Origin: Roseivivax sp. GX 12232
GTDB taxonomy: Bacteria > Pseudomonadota > Alphaproteobacteria > Rhodobacterales > Rhodobacteraceae
Assembly (NCBI RefSeq): GCF_021272185.1
Contig: NZ_JAJSEC010000005.1
Location: forward strand, 124,001 to 188,000
Direction of reading: 5' to 3'
DNA: 64,000 nucleotides
Shown piece by piece: positions 1 through 8,294 of this stretch. A program made the position numbers and the translations under genes. The notes under the pieces were generated by a model. That model was given only the letters and a program-made list of their open reading frames with translations, made no database searches and was not told the DNA's origin. The stretch's first letter is position 1. Each line of letters begins with the position of its first letter.

Positions 1-1952
1 TGCAGGCTGCGGATGTCGGTCAGCCCGTGCCGGAGCTGGGCGACCTGGCCGATCATATACATGCCCTCGGCCTGCTGGCGGTCGACCGGCACCTCGCGCA
101 GCGCGTCGCCCTGGCGTTCGGTCGCCTTGGAGGCGATGCGCAGCCGGCCGAGCGTCAGGCTCTCCAGCTCCTCGCGCATGTCCTCGGCACCGGTGCCCGC
201 GGCCTCGAGCGCCCGGCGCTTGGCGGCGAATTCCTCGGCAAAGGGCGTGAGCGCGGCACGGCTGGCATGGCCCGCGCCGGTCTCCAGCGTCACCGTCTCG
301 GAGCAGGCGAGCAGCGTGTCCTGGAAGGTCTCGGCGATGGCGCCGTCGCGCACGGCCTCTTCGGTGAAGAGGTAGGCGGTGCCGATCAGCACGCCGACCT
401 TGACCCCGCGCGCGGCCAGCGGCGCGGCGAAGGCGCCGACGATGGCCGCCGAAGCCGCGTCATGGATGCCGCCCGCGAAAAGCACCGAAATCTCGGCGGC
501 GGTCTTCTTGTCGGGCACCTCCTCGAGCAGGGTGCGGACCATGTTGTCCCAGAGCACCAGCGAGGACATCGGCCCAACGTGGCCGCCGCATTCGCGGCCC
601 TCGAAGACGAACCGCCGCGCGCCCTGTTCGAGGAACATCGACAGAAGCCGGGGCGAGGGCACATGCAGGTAGGAGGGGATGCCATCGCCCTCGAGCGCGA
701 TGGCCTGGTCGGGACGCCCGCCCGCGATCAACGCGAAGGCGGGCCCGTGTTTTCGGGCCACCGCCACCTGTTCCTGGACCAGCTGCGAGGGCGCGAAGCC
801 CAGGAGCCCGACGCCCCAGGGCTTGCCCGCGAGCCGCTGGGCCACATCCGCCAGCAGCGTATCGGCCTGGGCCGGGCGCATCAGCGCCAGCGCCACCATC
901 GGCAGGGCGCCGCCCTCGGCCACGGATTGCGCGAAAGGCGCGGTGTCCGAGACCCGCGTCATCGGCCCCTGGACGATGGGAAACTCGGTGCCATGGTCGG
1001 CGGCCAGCGGTGTGCCTGCGCCAAGAATGTCGGTATCGGCGGCGCGGGCCACCGCTTCGGCGGAAAGCCGGTCGAGCGCCGCGCAGAGCCGTCCGAGCCC
1101 GCCGTAGCGCTGTGCGAGGTCCGGCGCGAAGGCCGCGGCCTGGCCCATGGGCGCGAGCTGGCCCGCGGCGAGGTCCCAGCCGAAGGCCACTTCGGCGCGG
1201 GTCGCCTCAGCCCCGGCGCTTTCCGCAGCGGCCAGCGCCGCGCGCAGCCCGGCGGCGGCCTGGCGGCCCGGCGCCTCGACGCCGCGCCAGCGGATGCCCG
1301 CGCGGCCCTCGATCAGCGCGGTCTCGCCGCCGGTCATCCGCGCCAGCACCGGGGCCAGCGCCTCGCCCAGCGCGCATTCGCGCAGCATCAGGCATTGATC
1401 GTCGAGCACCACGCCCGCCGCGCCCCCGGCGCGCACCGCGCCGGCCGAATGCAGCCCGATGCCGCCGCGGGCATAGACCGTCGCGGCCCCCGCCGCGCGG
1501 GCCTGTTGCAGCAGGATGAATGTGGTCGCCTCGCCGACCCGTCCGCCGGCCTCGTGGCCCTTGAGGACGACGCCCTGGGCCGCCGCCGGACCGGCAAGCC
1601 GGTCGTCCCAGGCGATGGCTTCCAGCAGGACCGTGAGCCCCGCCGCGCGCAGGGCGCCCAGCGGCTCGGGCGCCGCCAGCGCCGCCTCGGCGGGCAGGAT
1701 CACCAGCCCCAGCCCGCGCGCCTTGTAGAGCCCGGCAAGCCGCGTCGCCGCGTCGAGGTCGGTGATCTGCAGGCCCCATCCCCCGGGCGCCGCCTCGGCC
1801 AGCCGGTCGAGCCCGGCCTCGAGCGCGCCCTCGGCCAGCGGCAGTTCGGCATTGAAGACCCCGATGCGGCCCGCGCGCTGCGCCGCGATGGCCAGTGACG
1901 GATCGCCGGTCCCGGCGGGGGTCAGAACGAGAATGCCGAAGGGATGGGTCAT
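1..1952 (-). CDS. Large polyketide-synthase-like protein, N-terminal part (tandem nitronate monooxygenase-like domains)
   Basis: An open frame reads from an ATG at 1952 through 650 codons and leaves the window with no stop, so only the N-terminus is seen. Two TIM-barrel domains of the nitronate monooxygenase / PfaD enoyl-reductase family lie in tandem: residues 1-240 carry KGHEAGGRVGE (131-141), and residues 320-560 carry VQGPMTRVSD (327-336), EGRECGGHVG (451-460) and FAGGIHDAAS. Both AGG/CGGH motifs are typical of FMN-binding members. As I remember, such a head is found on very large multidomain PKS/fatty-acid-synthase-like proteins, with ketosynthase and acyltransferase domains further on; those would lie left of position 1, so the PKS name is inference. 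The gene follows the glycine-rich ORF by 38 nt and is probably last in an operon with the TPR and sulfatase genes. A stand-alone double-domain oxidoreductase is the alternative. Confidence 0.7.
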   Translation of the reverse strand, partial: MTHPFGILVLTPAGTGDPSLAIAAQRAGRIGVFNAELPLAEGALEAGLDRLAEAAPGGWGLQITDLDAATRLAGLYKARGLGLVILPAEAALAAPEPLGALRAAGLTVLLEAIAWDDRLAGPAAAQGVVLKGHEAGGRVGEATTFILLQQARAAGAATVYARGGIGLHSAGAVRAGGAAGVVLDDQCLMLRECALGEALAPVLARMTGGETALIEGRAGIRWRGVEAPGRQAAAGLRAALAAAESAGAEATRAEVAFGWDLAAGQLAPMGQAAAFAPDLAQRYGGLGRLCAALDRLSAEAVARAADTDILGAGTPLAADHGTEFPIVQGPMTRVSDTAPFAQSVAEGGALPMVALALMRPAQADTLLADVAQRLAGKPWGVGLLGFAPSQLVQEQVAVARKHGPAFALIAGGRPDQAIALEGDGIPSYLHVPSPRLLSMFLEQGARRFVFEGRECGGHVGPMSSLVLWDNMVRTLLEEVPDKKTAAEISVLFAGGIHDAASAAIVGAFAAPLAARGVKVGVLIGTAYLFTEEAVRDGAIAETFQDTLLACSETVTLETGAGHASRAALTPFAEEFAAKRRALEAAGTGAEDMREELESLTLGRLRIASKATERQGDALREVPVDRQQAEGMYMIGQVAQLRHGLTDIRSL

Positions 1953-1990
1953 GTCGCGTCTCCGGATGCCGCCGAGATATGGCGCTCCTG

Positions 1991-2650
1991 TCAGGTTTTC
2001 TTGGCCGCGGCCGGGGGCGGGGTGGTCTCCGTCACCTCCGCGTCGGGAATGTCGCTGTCCTGGGACTGGGCGCCCTCGAGTGCGTCGAGCCGGGCCTGGA
2101 GCTTGGCGATGCGCTCTTCCAGCGCCTCGCGCAGCTGGCCGGGGGCCGGAGCCGCACCGCCACCGCCCGCAGCCCCTGCGCCCGCGCCGCCGGCCTTCTC
2201 GGCCAGGAGCCGCCGGAGAAGCGGCCGGTCCTGGCCGCCGCCCGCGCCGCCGGCAGCCCCGGCACCGCCGCCCGCGAGCCGGGCCCCAAGCCCGCCGCCG
2301 AGACCGCCGCCGCCAAGCCCGGCGCCACCGCCAAGCCCGCCGCCGCCCGCCGCGCGGGCCTTCAGACGTTCACGCAGACCGCCGCCGCCGAGGCCACCGC
2401 CGCCCAGACCGCCGCCGCCAAGCGCGCCGCCGCCACCGAGGCCACCACCCGCGGCACCGCCGCCGCCGGCCTGGCGTTCGGCCAGCATCTTGCGCAGGAA
2501 GGCGCCGCGCTCTCCGCCCGGGCCCGCCGCGCCGCCGCCGCCGCCGACACCCTGGTTGTTCAGAAAGGGCCGCTGCGCCGCCCCGGGACCGCGCCGTTCG
2601 CGCAGCCGTTCCAGCGCCGCCCGGCGCTTGTCGTCGTCGTCATGTGCCAT
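1991..2650 (-). CDS. Glycine-rich low-complexity protein with spaced Leu/Arg motifs and C-terminal coiled coil
   Basis: 219 residues with no family I recognise. The N-terminus is acidic then basic (MAHDDDDKRRAALERLRERR). Long Gly/Ala/Leu linkers (GGGGL units) follow, interrupted by short amphipathic segments: FLRKMLAER (51-59), LRERLKAR (92-99) and PLLRRLLAEK (143-152). Residues 171-193 look like a short coiled coil, and the tail is Pro/Thr/Lys rich. The start is supported by AGGGGAGCGG upstream of ATG. A long plus-strand frame overlaps it but lacks a ribosome binding site and sensible composition. It lies between the sulfatase gene and the PKS-like gene on the same strand. The repeated short helices on flexible linkers suggest a scaffold or docking protein for the large enzyme; this is inference only. 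Confidence 0.7.
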   Translation of the reverse strand: MAHDDDDKRRAALERLRERRGPGAAQRPFLNNQGVGGGGGAAGPGGERGAFLRKMLAERQAGGGGAAGGGLGGGGALGGGGLGGGGLGGGGLRERLKARAAGGGGLGGGAGLGGGGLGGGLGARLAGGGAGAAGGAGGGQDRPLLRRLLAEKAGGAGAGAAGGGGAAPAPGQLREALEERIAKLQARLDALEGAQSQDSDIPDAEVTETTPPPAAAKKT

Positions 2651-2713
2651 CGTTCCGCTCCCCTATGACACACCGGACGCGGCCCCGACGGGGCGACGGC
2701 CCGTGCTAATACA

Positions 2714-3574
2714 TCACATCAAACTGGCCTTTCTCGGCCGTGCCCCCTCCACGAAGGGGACCTCGAATACCTTGTCGTGCATGACCGGCCCGTGCCCGAA
2801 ATAGCCCCCTTCCCCGAAGGCCTCGCCGTGGTCGCCCATGATCATAAACCAGGTGTTGGACGGCGCCTTGTCGAAAAGCGCCCCCAGAAGTTCGTCGAGG
2901 TAGTCGACGCAGCGGATCTGCTGCTGGTGCAGACCGCGCATCACCTCGTCCGAGAAGAATTCATCAAGGCTCATCGCCTTGCCGGGACAGACCCGCCCGC
3001 CCGCGTCGCCGCCCTGCGCGAGGGTCTTGGCCACCCCGTGCAGCCCCGAGATATGCGGCAGGGCCTCGTCCTTGAGCATATAGGGGTAATGGGTCTCTCC
3101 AAGGTTCAGGAAATGGAAGCTCGGATGGTCCCGGGAAAAGCTGATTTCCTCGATCATGCCGGCGAAATCATTGTGGTTCGACATGAGCTTGTAGTCGTCA
3201 AAGGCGTTCGAGATCACCGTCTGCGGGTTCAAGACCGGCATCGAGACCCGCGCCACGGTGCGGTAGCCGTATTGCCGCAGCATGCCCGGCAGCGAGAGCT
3301 GCGGCAGGAAGGTCTCGAAGGCGAGATCGGGGATCTCGAGCCGGTCGGACCACTTGGCGAAATCCTCCTTGTAGACCTCGGAGGCATAGACCTTGGCGGG
3401 CGCGAGATGCGGCACCAGCCCCATCATGAAGGTGTAATGCGAGGGCGCCGTCCAGGAGGCATAGGCATGGCGCTGCTCGATCTCGCCCAGACGCCGCAGG
3501 TTCGGCGCCGCAGCGGCCATGACGCTGTCATACCGGCAGGAATCGTAGGTGATGAGGACGAGGTTGCGAGGCAT
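2714..3574 (-). CDS. Sulfatase / alkaline phosphatase superfamily hydrolase
   Basis: 286 residues. The N-terminus LVLITYDSCRYD supplies the metal-binding Asp and a Ser/Cys where the sulfatase nucleophile is expected. The C-terminal GDHGEAFGE...GHG motif is the second metal site of the superfamily. The standard sulfatase C/S-x-P-x-R signature is not present, so the substrate may be a phosphate, phosphoglycerol or phosphopantetheine-type ester as well as a sulfate. The longer upstream start is rejected because it would overlap the TPR gene; ATG at 3574 has GAGGAGGGG and lies 13 nt after the TPR stop, so the two genes are probably translationally coupled. No signal peptide is seen, so it is likely cytoplasmic. 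Co-location with a PKS-like gene suggests it works on that product or its carrier, which is inference. Confidence 0.8.
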   Translation of the reverse strand: MPRNLVLITYDSCRYDSVMAAAAPNLRRLGEIEQRHAYASWTAPSHYTFMMGLVPHLAPAKVYASEVYKEDFAKWSDRLEIPDLAFETFLPQLSLPGMLRQYGYRTVARVSMPVLNPQTVISNAFDDYKLMSNHNDFAGMIEEISFSRDHPSFHFLNLGETHYPYMLKDEALPHISGLHGVAKTLAQGGDAGGRVCPGKAMSLDEFFSDEVMRGLHQQQIRCVDYLDELLGALFDKAPSNTWFMIMGDHGEAFGEGGYFGHGPVMHDKVFEVPFVEGARPRKASLM

Positions 3575-3587
3575 CCCGCGCCCCTCC

Positions 3588-4733
3588 TCAGCCGGCGGCC
3601 GCTTCGCGGCGGGCCGCGAGCCGCGCCCGGAGCGCGTCGCGCCGGTCACCGCCCCGCTCCTGCCGGGCCGAAAGCTTCTGCGCGATGCTGTCGCGCAGAA
3701 GAACGGCATGGGCGGCGGCATCCTCGGGCACCTCGGCCTCGGCCAGGGTCTTGAGCTCGGGATGCGCCTCGCAGAGCTGCGCGGAGTTCAGGATCGCGGC
3801 GCGGTAGCAATCCACCGCGTCGCGGTTGCGCTCCATCGCCAGGTAGACGTCGCCCAGCGCCTTCTGCACGAAGCCCGAGCGCCGCGCCTTCGGGCCAAGC
3901 TTGGTCAGCATGGCCAGCGCGTCGCGGTGGCGCCCGGTCTGGGCGCGGGCCTGGGCGGCGCGGATCGTGGCGCGCAGGTTGTTGGGCTTGAGCGAGATGG
4001 CGCGGTCGAAGCTCTTGAGCGCCTGGGCGTGATCCTCGAGCTCGCTTTGCACCTGGCCCAAGGCCTGGTGCACCGGCACCCGGTCGGGCGCCAGCGCCGC
4101 GGCGCGGTCGAGCGCCTCGCGGGCGGCGGAAAGATCGCCCTCTTCGCGGTAGATCCGGCCGAGCTGGAAATGCGGCATCCAGAGGTCGGGGTTGATCTCG
4201 GAGACGCGGCGCAGCTCCTCGGCGGCGGCCGAGGTCTCGCCGGCCTTGGCGAGATGCGTCGCCAGCGCCATGCGCAGCCGGACCTCCTGGGGATTGTGCA
4301 GCACCGCGTCGCGCAGGAGCGCCAGCGCCTCTTCAGGGCGGCCCTTCTGCTGCAGCAGCCGCGACTTGCGCAGGTAGGCCGCCGAGGCGGTGGGATCGAG
4401 GTGAATGGCGGTTTCCAGCTCGGCCATGGCCTCGTCGGTGTCGCCGAGCTTGCCCAGCATGCCCGCGCTCAGGATTTGCGCCGGCACGAGGTCGGGCTTC
4501 AGCGCCTGGGCCTCCTGGAAGTGCTCGAGCGCGCGCTGGGGGTCGTCGAGCTTTTCGAAGACCCGGCCAAGGCCCAGGTGGGCGACCGCAAGATCGGGCT
4601 GCGCCTCGAGAAGGTCGGTGAAAATGTCCCGGGCGCTGTCGATGTCGCCCTCTTTCAGGGCGGCCATGCCGTCTTTCACGCGTTCGCGCAGAAGCGCCTG
4701 ACTTTCCCGACCAAAACGACGGTCCGACATCAT
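3588..4733 (-). CDS. Tetratricopeptide repeat protein
   Basis: 381 residues, almost entirely TPR units of about 34 residues with the usual alternation (for example ALEHFQEAQALKPDLVPAQ, ALKSFDRAISLKPNN, AVDCYRAAILNSAQ). TPR superhelices bind partner proteins. The basic C-terminal tail (RRDALRARLAARREAAAG) resembles the LRxRLxxR segments scattered through the glycine-rich protein two genes downstream. The ATG-ATG start has GGGAG upstream. It is the first gene of the likely TPR, sulfatase, Gly-rich, PKS-like operon. No signal peptide or membrane segment is seen. The role is unknown; an assembly or docking function for the PKS-like enzyme fits the context but is not shown. Confidence 0.85.
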   Translation of the reverse strand: MMSDRRFGRESQALLRERVKDGMAALKEGDIDSARDIFTDLLEAQPDLAVAHLGLGRVFEKLDDPQRALEHFQEAQALKPDLVPAQILSAGMLGKLGDTDEAMAELETAIHLDPTASAAYLRKSRLLQQKGRPEEALALLRDAVLHNPQEVRLRMALATHLAKAGETSAAAEELRRVSEINPDLWMPHFQLGRIYREEGDLSAAREALDRAAALAPDRVPVHQALGQVQSELEDHAQALKSFDRAISLKPNNLRATIRAAQARAQTGRHRDALAMLTKLGPKARRSGFVQKALGDVYLAMERNRDAVDCYRAAILNSAQLCEAHPELKTLAEAEVPEDAAAHAVLLRDSIAQKLSARQERGGDRRDALRARLAARREAAAG

Positions 4734-5212
4734 AAAAACTCCCGGCAGCAGGGGCAGCCCCTGGGTCCGCCTCGTCCAATTTCAAGAGCCGTTGACGAGG
4801 CGTAATCGGTATAAAAGCTGCCGGGTTGTCCGTCTACTCCGGTAAGCCTGACCTTGACCGGGATCCGGCCCTCGGAGAGAGCCGGAAAAACCGTGGCAGA
4901 TTTGCCCAAGCCCTTGAAACATTGGTGAATGCGGTCGGTCCCGGCGGGCGGGAAGCCGTGTTCGCGCTGCAAGCAAAACGTGAATATGACACGAACTGTG
5001 ACCCATGCGCCGCAGCATCTGCCGCGGAAACGGGCAGTGGTCGCGGAAACGAATCACCCCGCTGCGAGGTGACTATCGCGCGAATCAAGGCGAAGCGGCT
5101 GATTCCAGAGGGATTCGGCAGAGGATTGCCGACGGGGCGTTTTCAGCCCGCGATGGGCGGGCGCGGGGCGTGCCTCCGCCGCCCGATCGGGCGCTTCATC
5201 GGCCCCCCCAGC
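4734..5212. other. Intergenic region between the TPR operon and kynU
   Basis: About 480 bases with no credible gene. It holds the candidate TPR-operon promoter and, just past the kynU stop, a 12-bp palindrome GCCCGATCGGGC (5181-5192) of unknown meaning. Short frames on both strands have no ribosome binding sites and no recognisable product. It is less GC-rich than the genes around it. Confidence 0.6.
4808..4836 (-). promoter_or_regulatory. Possible sigma-70 promoter of the TPR operon
   Basis: Read on the minus strand, TAGACG (4836-4831) and TATACC (4813-4808) are separated by 17 nt and lie about 75 nt upstream of the TPR start. Each hexamer matches the consensus at four of six positions, so this is only a candidate. 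Confidence 0.3.
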
Positions 5213-6403
5213 TCAGGTCACCCGCGCGCGGCTCTGGTATTCCTCGGCGCGCCAGAGCTCCTCGCCGATCACCTCGGCGATGACCTCGACCGCCGCGTCG
5301 ATGTCGCCGGCGTCGAGGTAAAGCGGGGTGAAGCCGAAGCGCATGATGTCGGGCGCGCGGAAATCGCCGATTACCCCGCGGGCGATCAGCGCCTGCATGG
5401 CGGCGTAGCCCTCGGGGAAGCGGAAGGAGACCTGGCTGCCGCGCTGCGCCGGGTCACGCGGGCTGGCAAGCTCCAGCCCGGGGCAGCGCGCCTCGACGCC
5501 GGAGATGAAGCGCTCCATCAGCGCCACGGCCTCGGCGCGGACATCCTCCATGGAGACCGAGTCCCAGACCCGCAGCGCCTCTTCCAGCGCGGTCATCTGC
5601 AGCACCGGGGGCGTGCCGACGCGCATCCGCTCGATCCCCGGCGCGGGGCGGTAGTCGAGGTCGAAGGCGAAGGGCGCGTCATGGCCGAGCCAGCCCTGCA
5701 GCGCGGGCTGCGCCTCTTCGGCGAGATCGGGGCGCACGTAGATGAAGGCCGGGGCCCCGGGGCCGCCGTTGAGATACTTGTAGGTGCAGCCTACCGCGAA
5801 CTCCGCGCCCGAGGCGGTCAGATCCACCGGCAGCGCCCCGGCGCTATGGGCGAGGTCCCAGATCATCACCGCGCCGGCGTCCTGCGCGGCGCGGGTCAGC
5901 GCCGCCATGTCGTGCCGCCGCCCGGTGCGGTAGTCGACCTCGGTCAGCATGACGGCGGCGACCTCGGGGCCCATGGCCTCGGTCACCTCCTCGGGGGCGA
6001 CCACGCGCAGCTCGTGGCCCCGCCCCAGGGTCCGCAAGAGCCCCTCGGCCATGTAAAGATCGGTCGGGAAGTTGCCGCTGTCCGAGATCACCACCCGCCG
6101 GTCGGGCCGCATCGCCAGCGCCGCGGCCAGCGCCTGGTAGACCTTGATCGAGAGCGTGTCGCCCATGACCACCGAGCCCTGTGGCGCGCCGATCAGCCCC
6201 GCCACCCGGTCGCCGACGCGGGCGGGCTGGCCCATCCAGTCAGCCGCGTTCCAGCCCCGGATCAGCATCTCGCCCCATTCCTCGCGCATCATCGTCGCGG
6301 TGCGCTGCGCCACGGCGCGCGGCAGGGGGCCGAGCGAATTGCCGTCGAGATAGATCACGCCCTCGGGCAGGTGGAACATCTCCTTGCGGGTCACGGTGGG
6401 CAT
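5213..6403 (-). CDS. kynU: Kynureninase
   Basis: 396 residues, the usual length for this fold-type I PLP enzyme, which cleaves L-kynurenine to anthranilate and alanine (or 3-hydroxykynurenine to 3-hydroxyanthranilate). Seen: LDGNSLGPLP near the N-terminus, VVISDSGNFPTDLY, the cofactor Asp/His in WDLAHSAGALPVD, the Schiff-base lysine in CTYKYLNGGPGAP, and GTPPVLQMTALEEAL. It starts 3 nt after the kynA stop, so the two genes are one transcription unit. No kynurenine formamidase gene (kynB) is in the window, so that step must be supplied from elsewhere. Its product, anthranilate, is the expected substrate of the CoA-ligase route encoded at 8376-22529. Confidence 0.95.
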   Translation of the reverse strand: MPTVTRKEMFHLPEGVIYLDGNSLGPLPRAVAQRTATMMREEWGEMLIRGWNAADWMGQPARVGDRVAGLIGAPQGSVVMGDTLSIKVYQALAAALAMRPDRRVVISDSGNFPTDLYMAEGLLRTLGRGHELRVVAPEEVTEAMGPEVAAVMLTEVDYRTGRRHDMAALTRAAQDAGAVMIWDLAHSAGALPVDLTASGAEFAVGCTYKYLNGGPGAPAFIYVRPDLAEEAQPALQGWLGHDAPFAFDLDYRPAPGIERMRVGTPPVLQMTALEEALRVWDSVSMEDVRAEAVALMERFISGVEARCPGLELASPRDPAQRGSQVSFRFPEGYAAMQALIARGVIGDFRAPDIMRFGFTPLYLDAGDIDAAVEVIAEVIGEELWRAEEYQSRARVT

Positions 6404-6406
6404 GTC

Positions 6407-7240
6407 TCAAAGTCCTCCTCGGACGCTCCAGAGCTCGGGAAAAAGCTCCACGTCCAGCATCTTGCGCAGATACACCACGCCGCTCGTCCCGCCGGTGCCG
6501 CGCTTGAAACCGATCACGCGTTCGACGGTGGTGACATGGTTGAACCGCCAGCGGCGGAAGTAATCCTCCAGGTCCACCAGCTTCTCGGCCAGCTCGTAGA
6601 GCGTCCAGTAGCGGGTGGTGTCAAGGTAGACCTCGCGCCAGGCGGCCTCGACCTCGGGCACATGGGCGTGCGGCGCGCGGCGCTGGTAGGCCGCGTCCGG
6701 CAGGCTGTGGCCGGTCGCTCCGGCCAGCGCCTCGAGCGTGACGTGGTAGAGCGAGGGCCGCGCCAGCTCGCCCTCGAGCAGCGCCAGCACGTCGGGGCGG
6801 TGGTCGTGCACCTTCATCAGGTTCAGGTTGCGGTTGCCCAGCACGTATTCGATCAGCCGGTATTGATGCGACTGGAAGCCCGAGGACTTGCCGAGGCTCT
6901 CGCGGAAGGTCGTGTAGTCGCTGGGCGTCATGGTGCGCAGCACGTCCCAGGCCGAGTTGAGCTGATCGAAGATCCGCGCCACCCGCGAGAGCACCTTGAA
7001 GGCGGGCTGGAAGGCCCCCGCCGCGATGGCCTCGCGCGCGGCGTTCAACTCGTGCAGCGCCAGCTTCATCCAGAGCTCGCTGGTCTGGTGCTGGATGATG
7101 AAGAGCATCTCGTCATGCGCCGTCGACAGGGGCGCCTGGGCGGTAAGGATGCGGTCGAGCCCGAGGTAATCGCCGTAGCTCATGTCCCGGTCGAAGGACA
7201 TTTGCGCGCCGTCGTCTTCGGGGTTGTAGGGATCGGACAT
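6407..7240 (-). CDS. kynA: Tryptophan 2,3-dioxygenase
   Basis: 277 residues. This haem enzyme opens the indole ring of L-tryptophan to N-formylkynurenine. The distal-pocket motif [13 protein letters not shown] is near residue 48. The proximal haem-ligand histidine is expected in [19 protein letters not shown], and the C-terminus has the typical YLRKMLD...FPELW. It is the first gene of a kynA-kynU pair. The 108-nt leader separating it from the RidA gene is very GC-rich with an inverted repeat (GGGCGCC around 7268) but has no obvious U-tract, so continuation of the upstream thioesterase-ridA transcript into kynA is possible. No copy of the aromatic-module palindrome lies directly upstream. Confidence 0.96.
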   Translation of the reverse strand: MSDPYNPEDDGAQMSFDRDMSYGDYLGLDRILTAQAPLSTAHDEMLFIIQHQTSELWMKLALHELNAAREAIAAGAFQPAFKVLSRVARIFDQLNSAWDVLRTMTPSDYTTFRESLGKSSGFQSHQYRLIEYVLGNRNLNLMKVHDHRPDVLALLEGELARPSLYHVTLEALAGATGHSLPDAAYQRRAPHAHVPEVEAAWREVYLDTTRYWTLYELAEKLVDLEDYFRRWRFNHVTTVERVIGFKRGTGGTSGVVYLRKMLDVELFPELWSVRGGL

Positions 7241-7348
7241 GGGCGGGCTCCGGGGCGGGCGTGGCGGGCGCCGCTCGGGCGCCCGGGGGCAGGATGTCGG
7301 GCCTAGGCGCGGCCGGGGCCGGACCCAGCCGGTCCGGCGGCGCGGCGC

Positions 7349-7747
7349 TCAGGCGGGCAGGACGGCGGTGGCCTCGATCTCGACCAGCGCCTCGTCCTCG
7401 ATCAGGGCGGCGACCACGACCATGGTCATGGCCGGGAAATGATAGCCCATGACCGCGCGATAGGCCGCGCCGATCTCCTTCTGGCGGGCGAGGTATTCCG
7501 TCTTGTCGGTCACATACCAGGTCAGCCGGGTGACATGCTCCACGCTGCCGCCGGCCTCTTCGACCACGGCGGCGATGTTGCGCAGCGCCTGGGACATCTG
7601 CCCGATGAAGTCATGGGTCTCGAAGACCTGCTGGGCGTTCCAGCCGATCTGCCCGCCGACATAGAGCGTGCGGCCCTCGGCCAGGATGCCGTTGGCGTAG
7701 CCCTTGGCGGGCTTCCAGCCCTCGGGATGGATGGGGATCAGGGCCAC
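7349..7747 (-). CDS. RidA family (YjgF/YER057c/UK114) protein
   Basis: 132 residues, the normal length of the small trimeric RidA fold. Members hydrolyse reactive enamines and imines to ketones plus ammonia. Motifs seen: ANGILAEGRTLYVGGQIGWN, the central RLTWYVTDK segment, and FPAMTMVVVAALIEDEALVEIEA at the C-terminus. The start is a GTG at 7747, with AAGGAGGAG inside the end of the thioesterase gene; the two genes are 4 nt apart and probably coupled. Because 2-aminobenzoyl-CoA monooxygenase/reductase releases an enamine product, a RidA enzyme next to it could catalyse or speed its deamination. That assignment is inference from context. Confidence 0.9.
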   Translation of the reverse strand: MALIPIHPEGWKPAKGYANGILAEGRTLYVGGQIGWNAQQVFETHDFIGQMSQALRNIAAVVEEAGGSVEHVTRLTWYVTDKTEYLARQKEIGAAYRAVMGYHFPAMTMVVVAALIEDEALVEIEATAVLPA

Positions 7748-7751
7748 GGCC

Positions 7752-8165
7752 TCACTCCTCCTTGTAGGTTTCCAGTATCGAGCGGCGCGGCTCGGGCCAG
7801 CGGCGCGAGGTCATATGGTCGAGGTCGACCAGGATCAGCGTCACCCGGGCGGTCAGCCGCGGCTCGCCCTCGGCGCTGGCCGCGATCTCGAGATCGAGGC
7901 TCGCCCCGCCGATGCGCTGCACCGTGAGGCGCCAGTCGAGCACGTCGCCCAGCCGCGAGGGGGCGTGGAAGTCGGTCTCCATCTTGCCCGCCGGCACGCC
8001 GACGCGCTCGGCCACATGCATCTGGCCGAAGGACCAGCCCACGGCCTCGGCGAAGAAGGTCTCGACCGTGGCGTTGATCATCTCGAAATAGCGCGGGTAG
8101 AAGACGATCCCCGCGGGGTCGCAATGCTGGAACATCACCGGGATGCGGTGCTCGAAGGCGGCCAT
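7752..8165 (-). CDS. Acyl-CoA thioesterase, 4-hydroxybenzoyl-CoA thioesterase (hotdog) family
   Basis: 137 residues, the typical single-hotdog size. The signature RIPVMFQHCDPAGIVFYPRY contains the catalytic Asp of the 4HBT family (D-x-x-x-x-V-x-x-x-x-Y). These enzymes hydrolyse aromatic or ring-derived acyl-CoA thioesters. It is transcribed divergently from the monooxygenase/reductase gene, across an intergenic region that contains the 30-bp palindrome, and heads a transcript with the RidA gene. A role in releasing trapped CoA from aromatic intermediates is likely. The exact substrate cannot be read from the sequence. Confidence 0.88.
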   Translation of the reverse strand: MAAFEHRIPVMFQHCDPAGIVFYPRYFEMINATVETFFAEAVGWSFGQMHVAERVGVPAGKMETDFHAPSRLGDVLDWRLTVQRIGGASLDLEIAASAEGEPRLTARVTLILVDLDHMTSRRWPEPRRSILETYKEE

Positions 8166-8294
8166 GGCTCAGCTCCCTGTCGCGGCAGTTCGAAGCATCG
8201 GGCGGTCCTTTCCGGCAAAGCGCGCTAGGTCCTGCCACGCATGGGCGCGCGGATCCCGCGCGTGACCCTGTCAATGTCCCCGCCCGGGCTAAAA

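Noticed and set aside
27-1898. 623-codon plus-strand open frame opposite the PKS-like gene
   Set aside because: It has no ribosome binding site, shows a composition typical of a reverse-strand shadow, and gives no recognisable domain, whereas the minus frame gives clear nitronate monooxygenase motifs.
1895-2804. Plus-strand frames rich in Ala, Pro and Arg opposite the glycine-rich gene
   Set aside because: They are mirror images of the GGx-rich minus frame and lack ribosome sites; the minus frame has AGGGGAGCGG and a coiled-coil end.
5181-5192. GCCCGATCGGGC palindrome after kynU
   Set aside because: It is a short GC palindrome that is expected by chance in such GC-rich DNA, with no partner site in the window.
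4826-7306. 826-codon plus-strand open frame across kynU and kynA
   Set aside because: It is the antisense shadow of two well-recognised enzymes; its product is Arg/Gly/His-rich with no motif.
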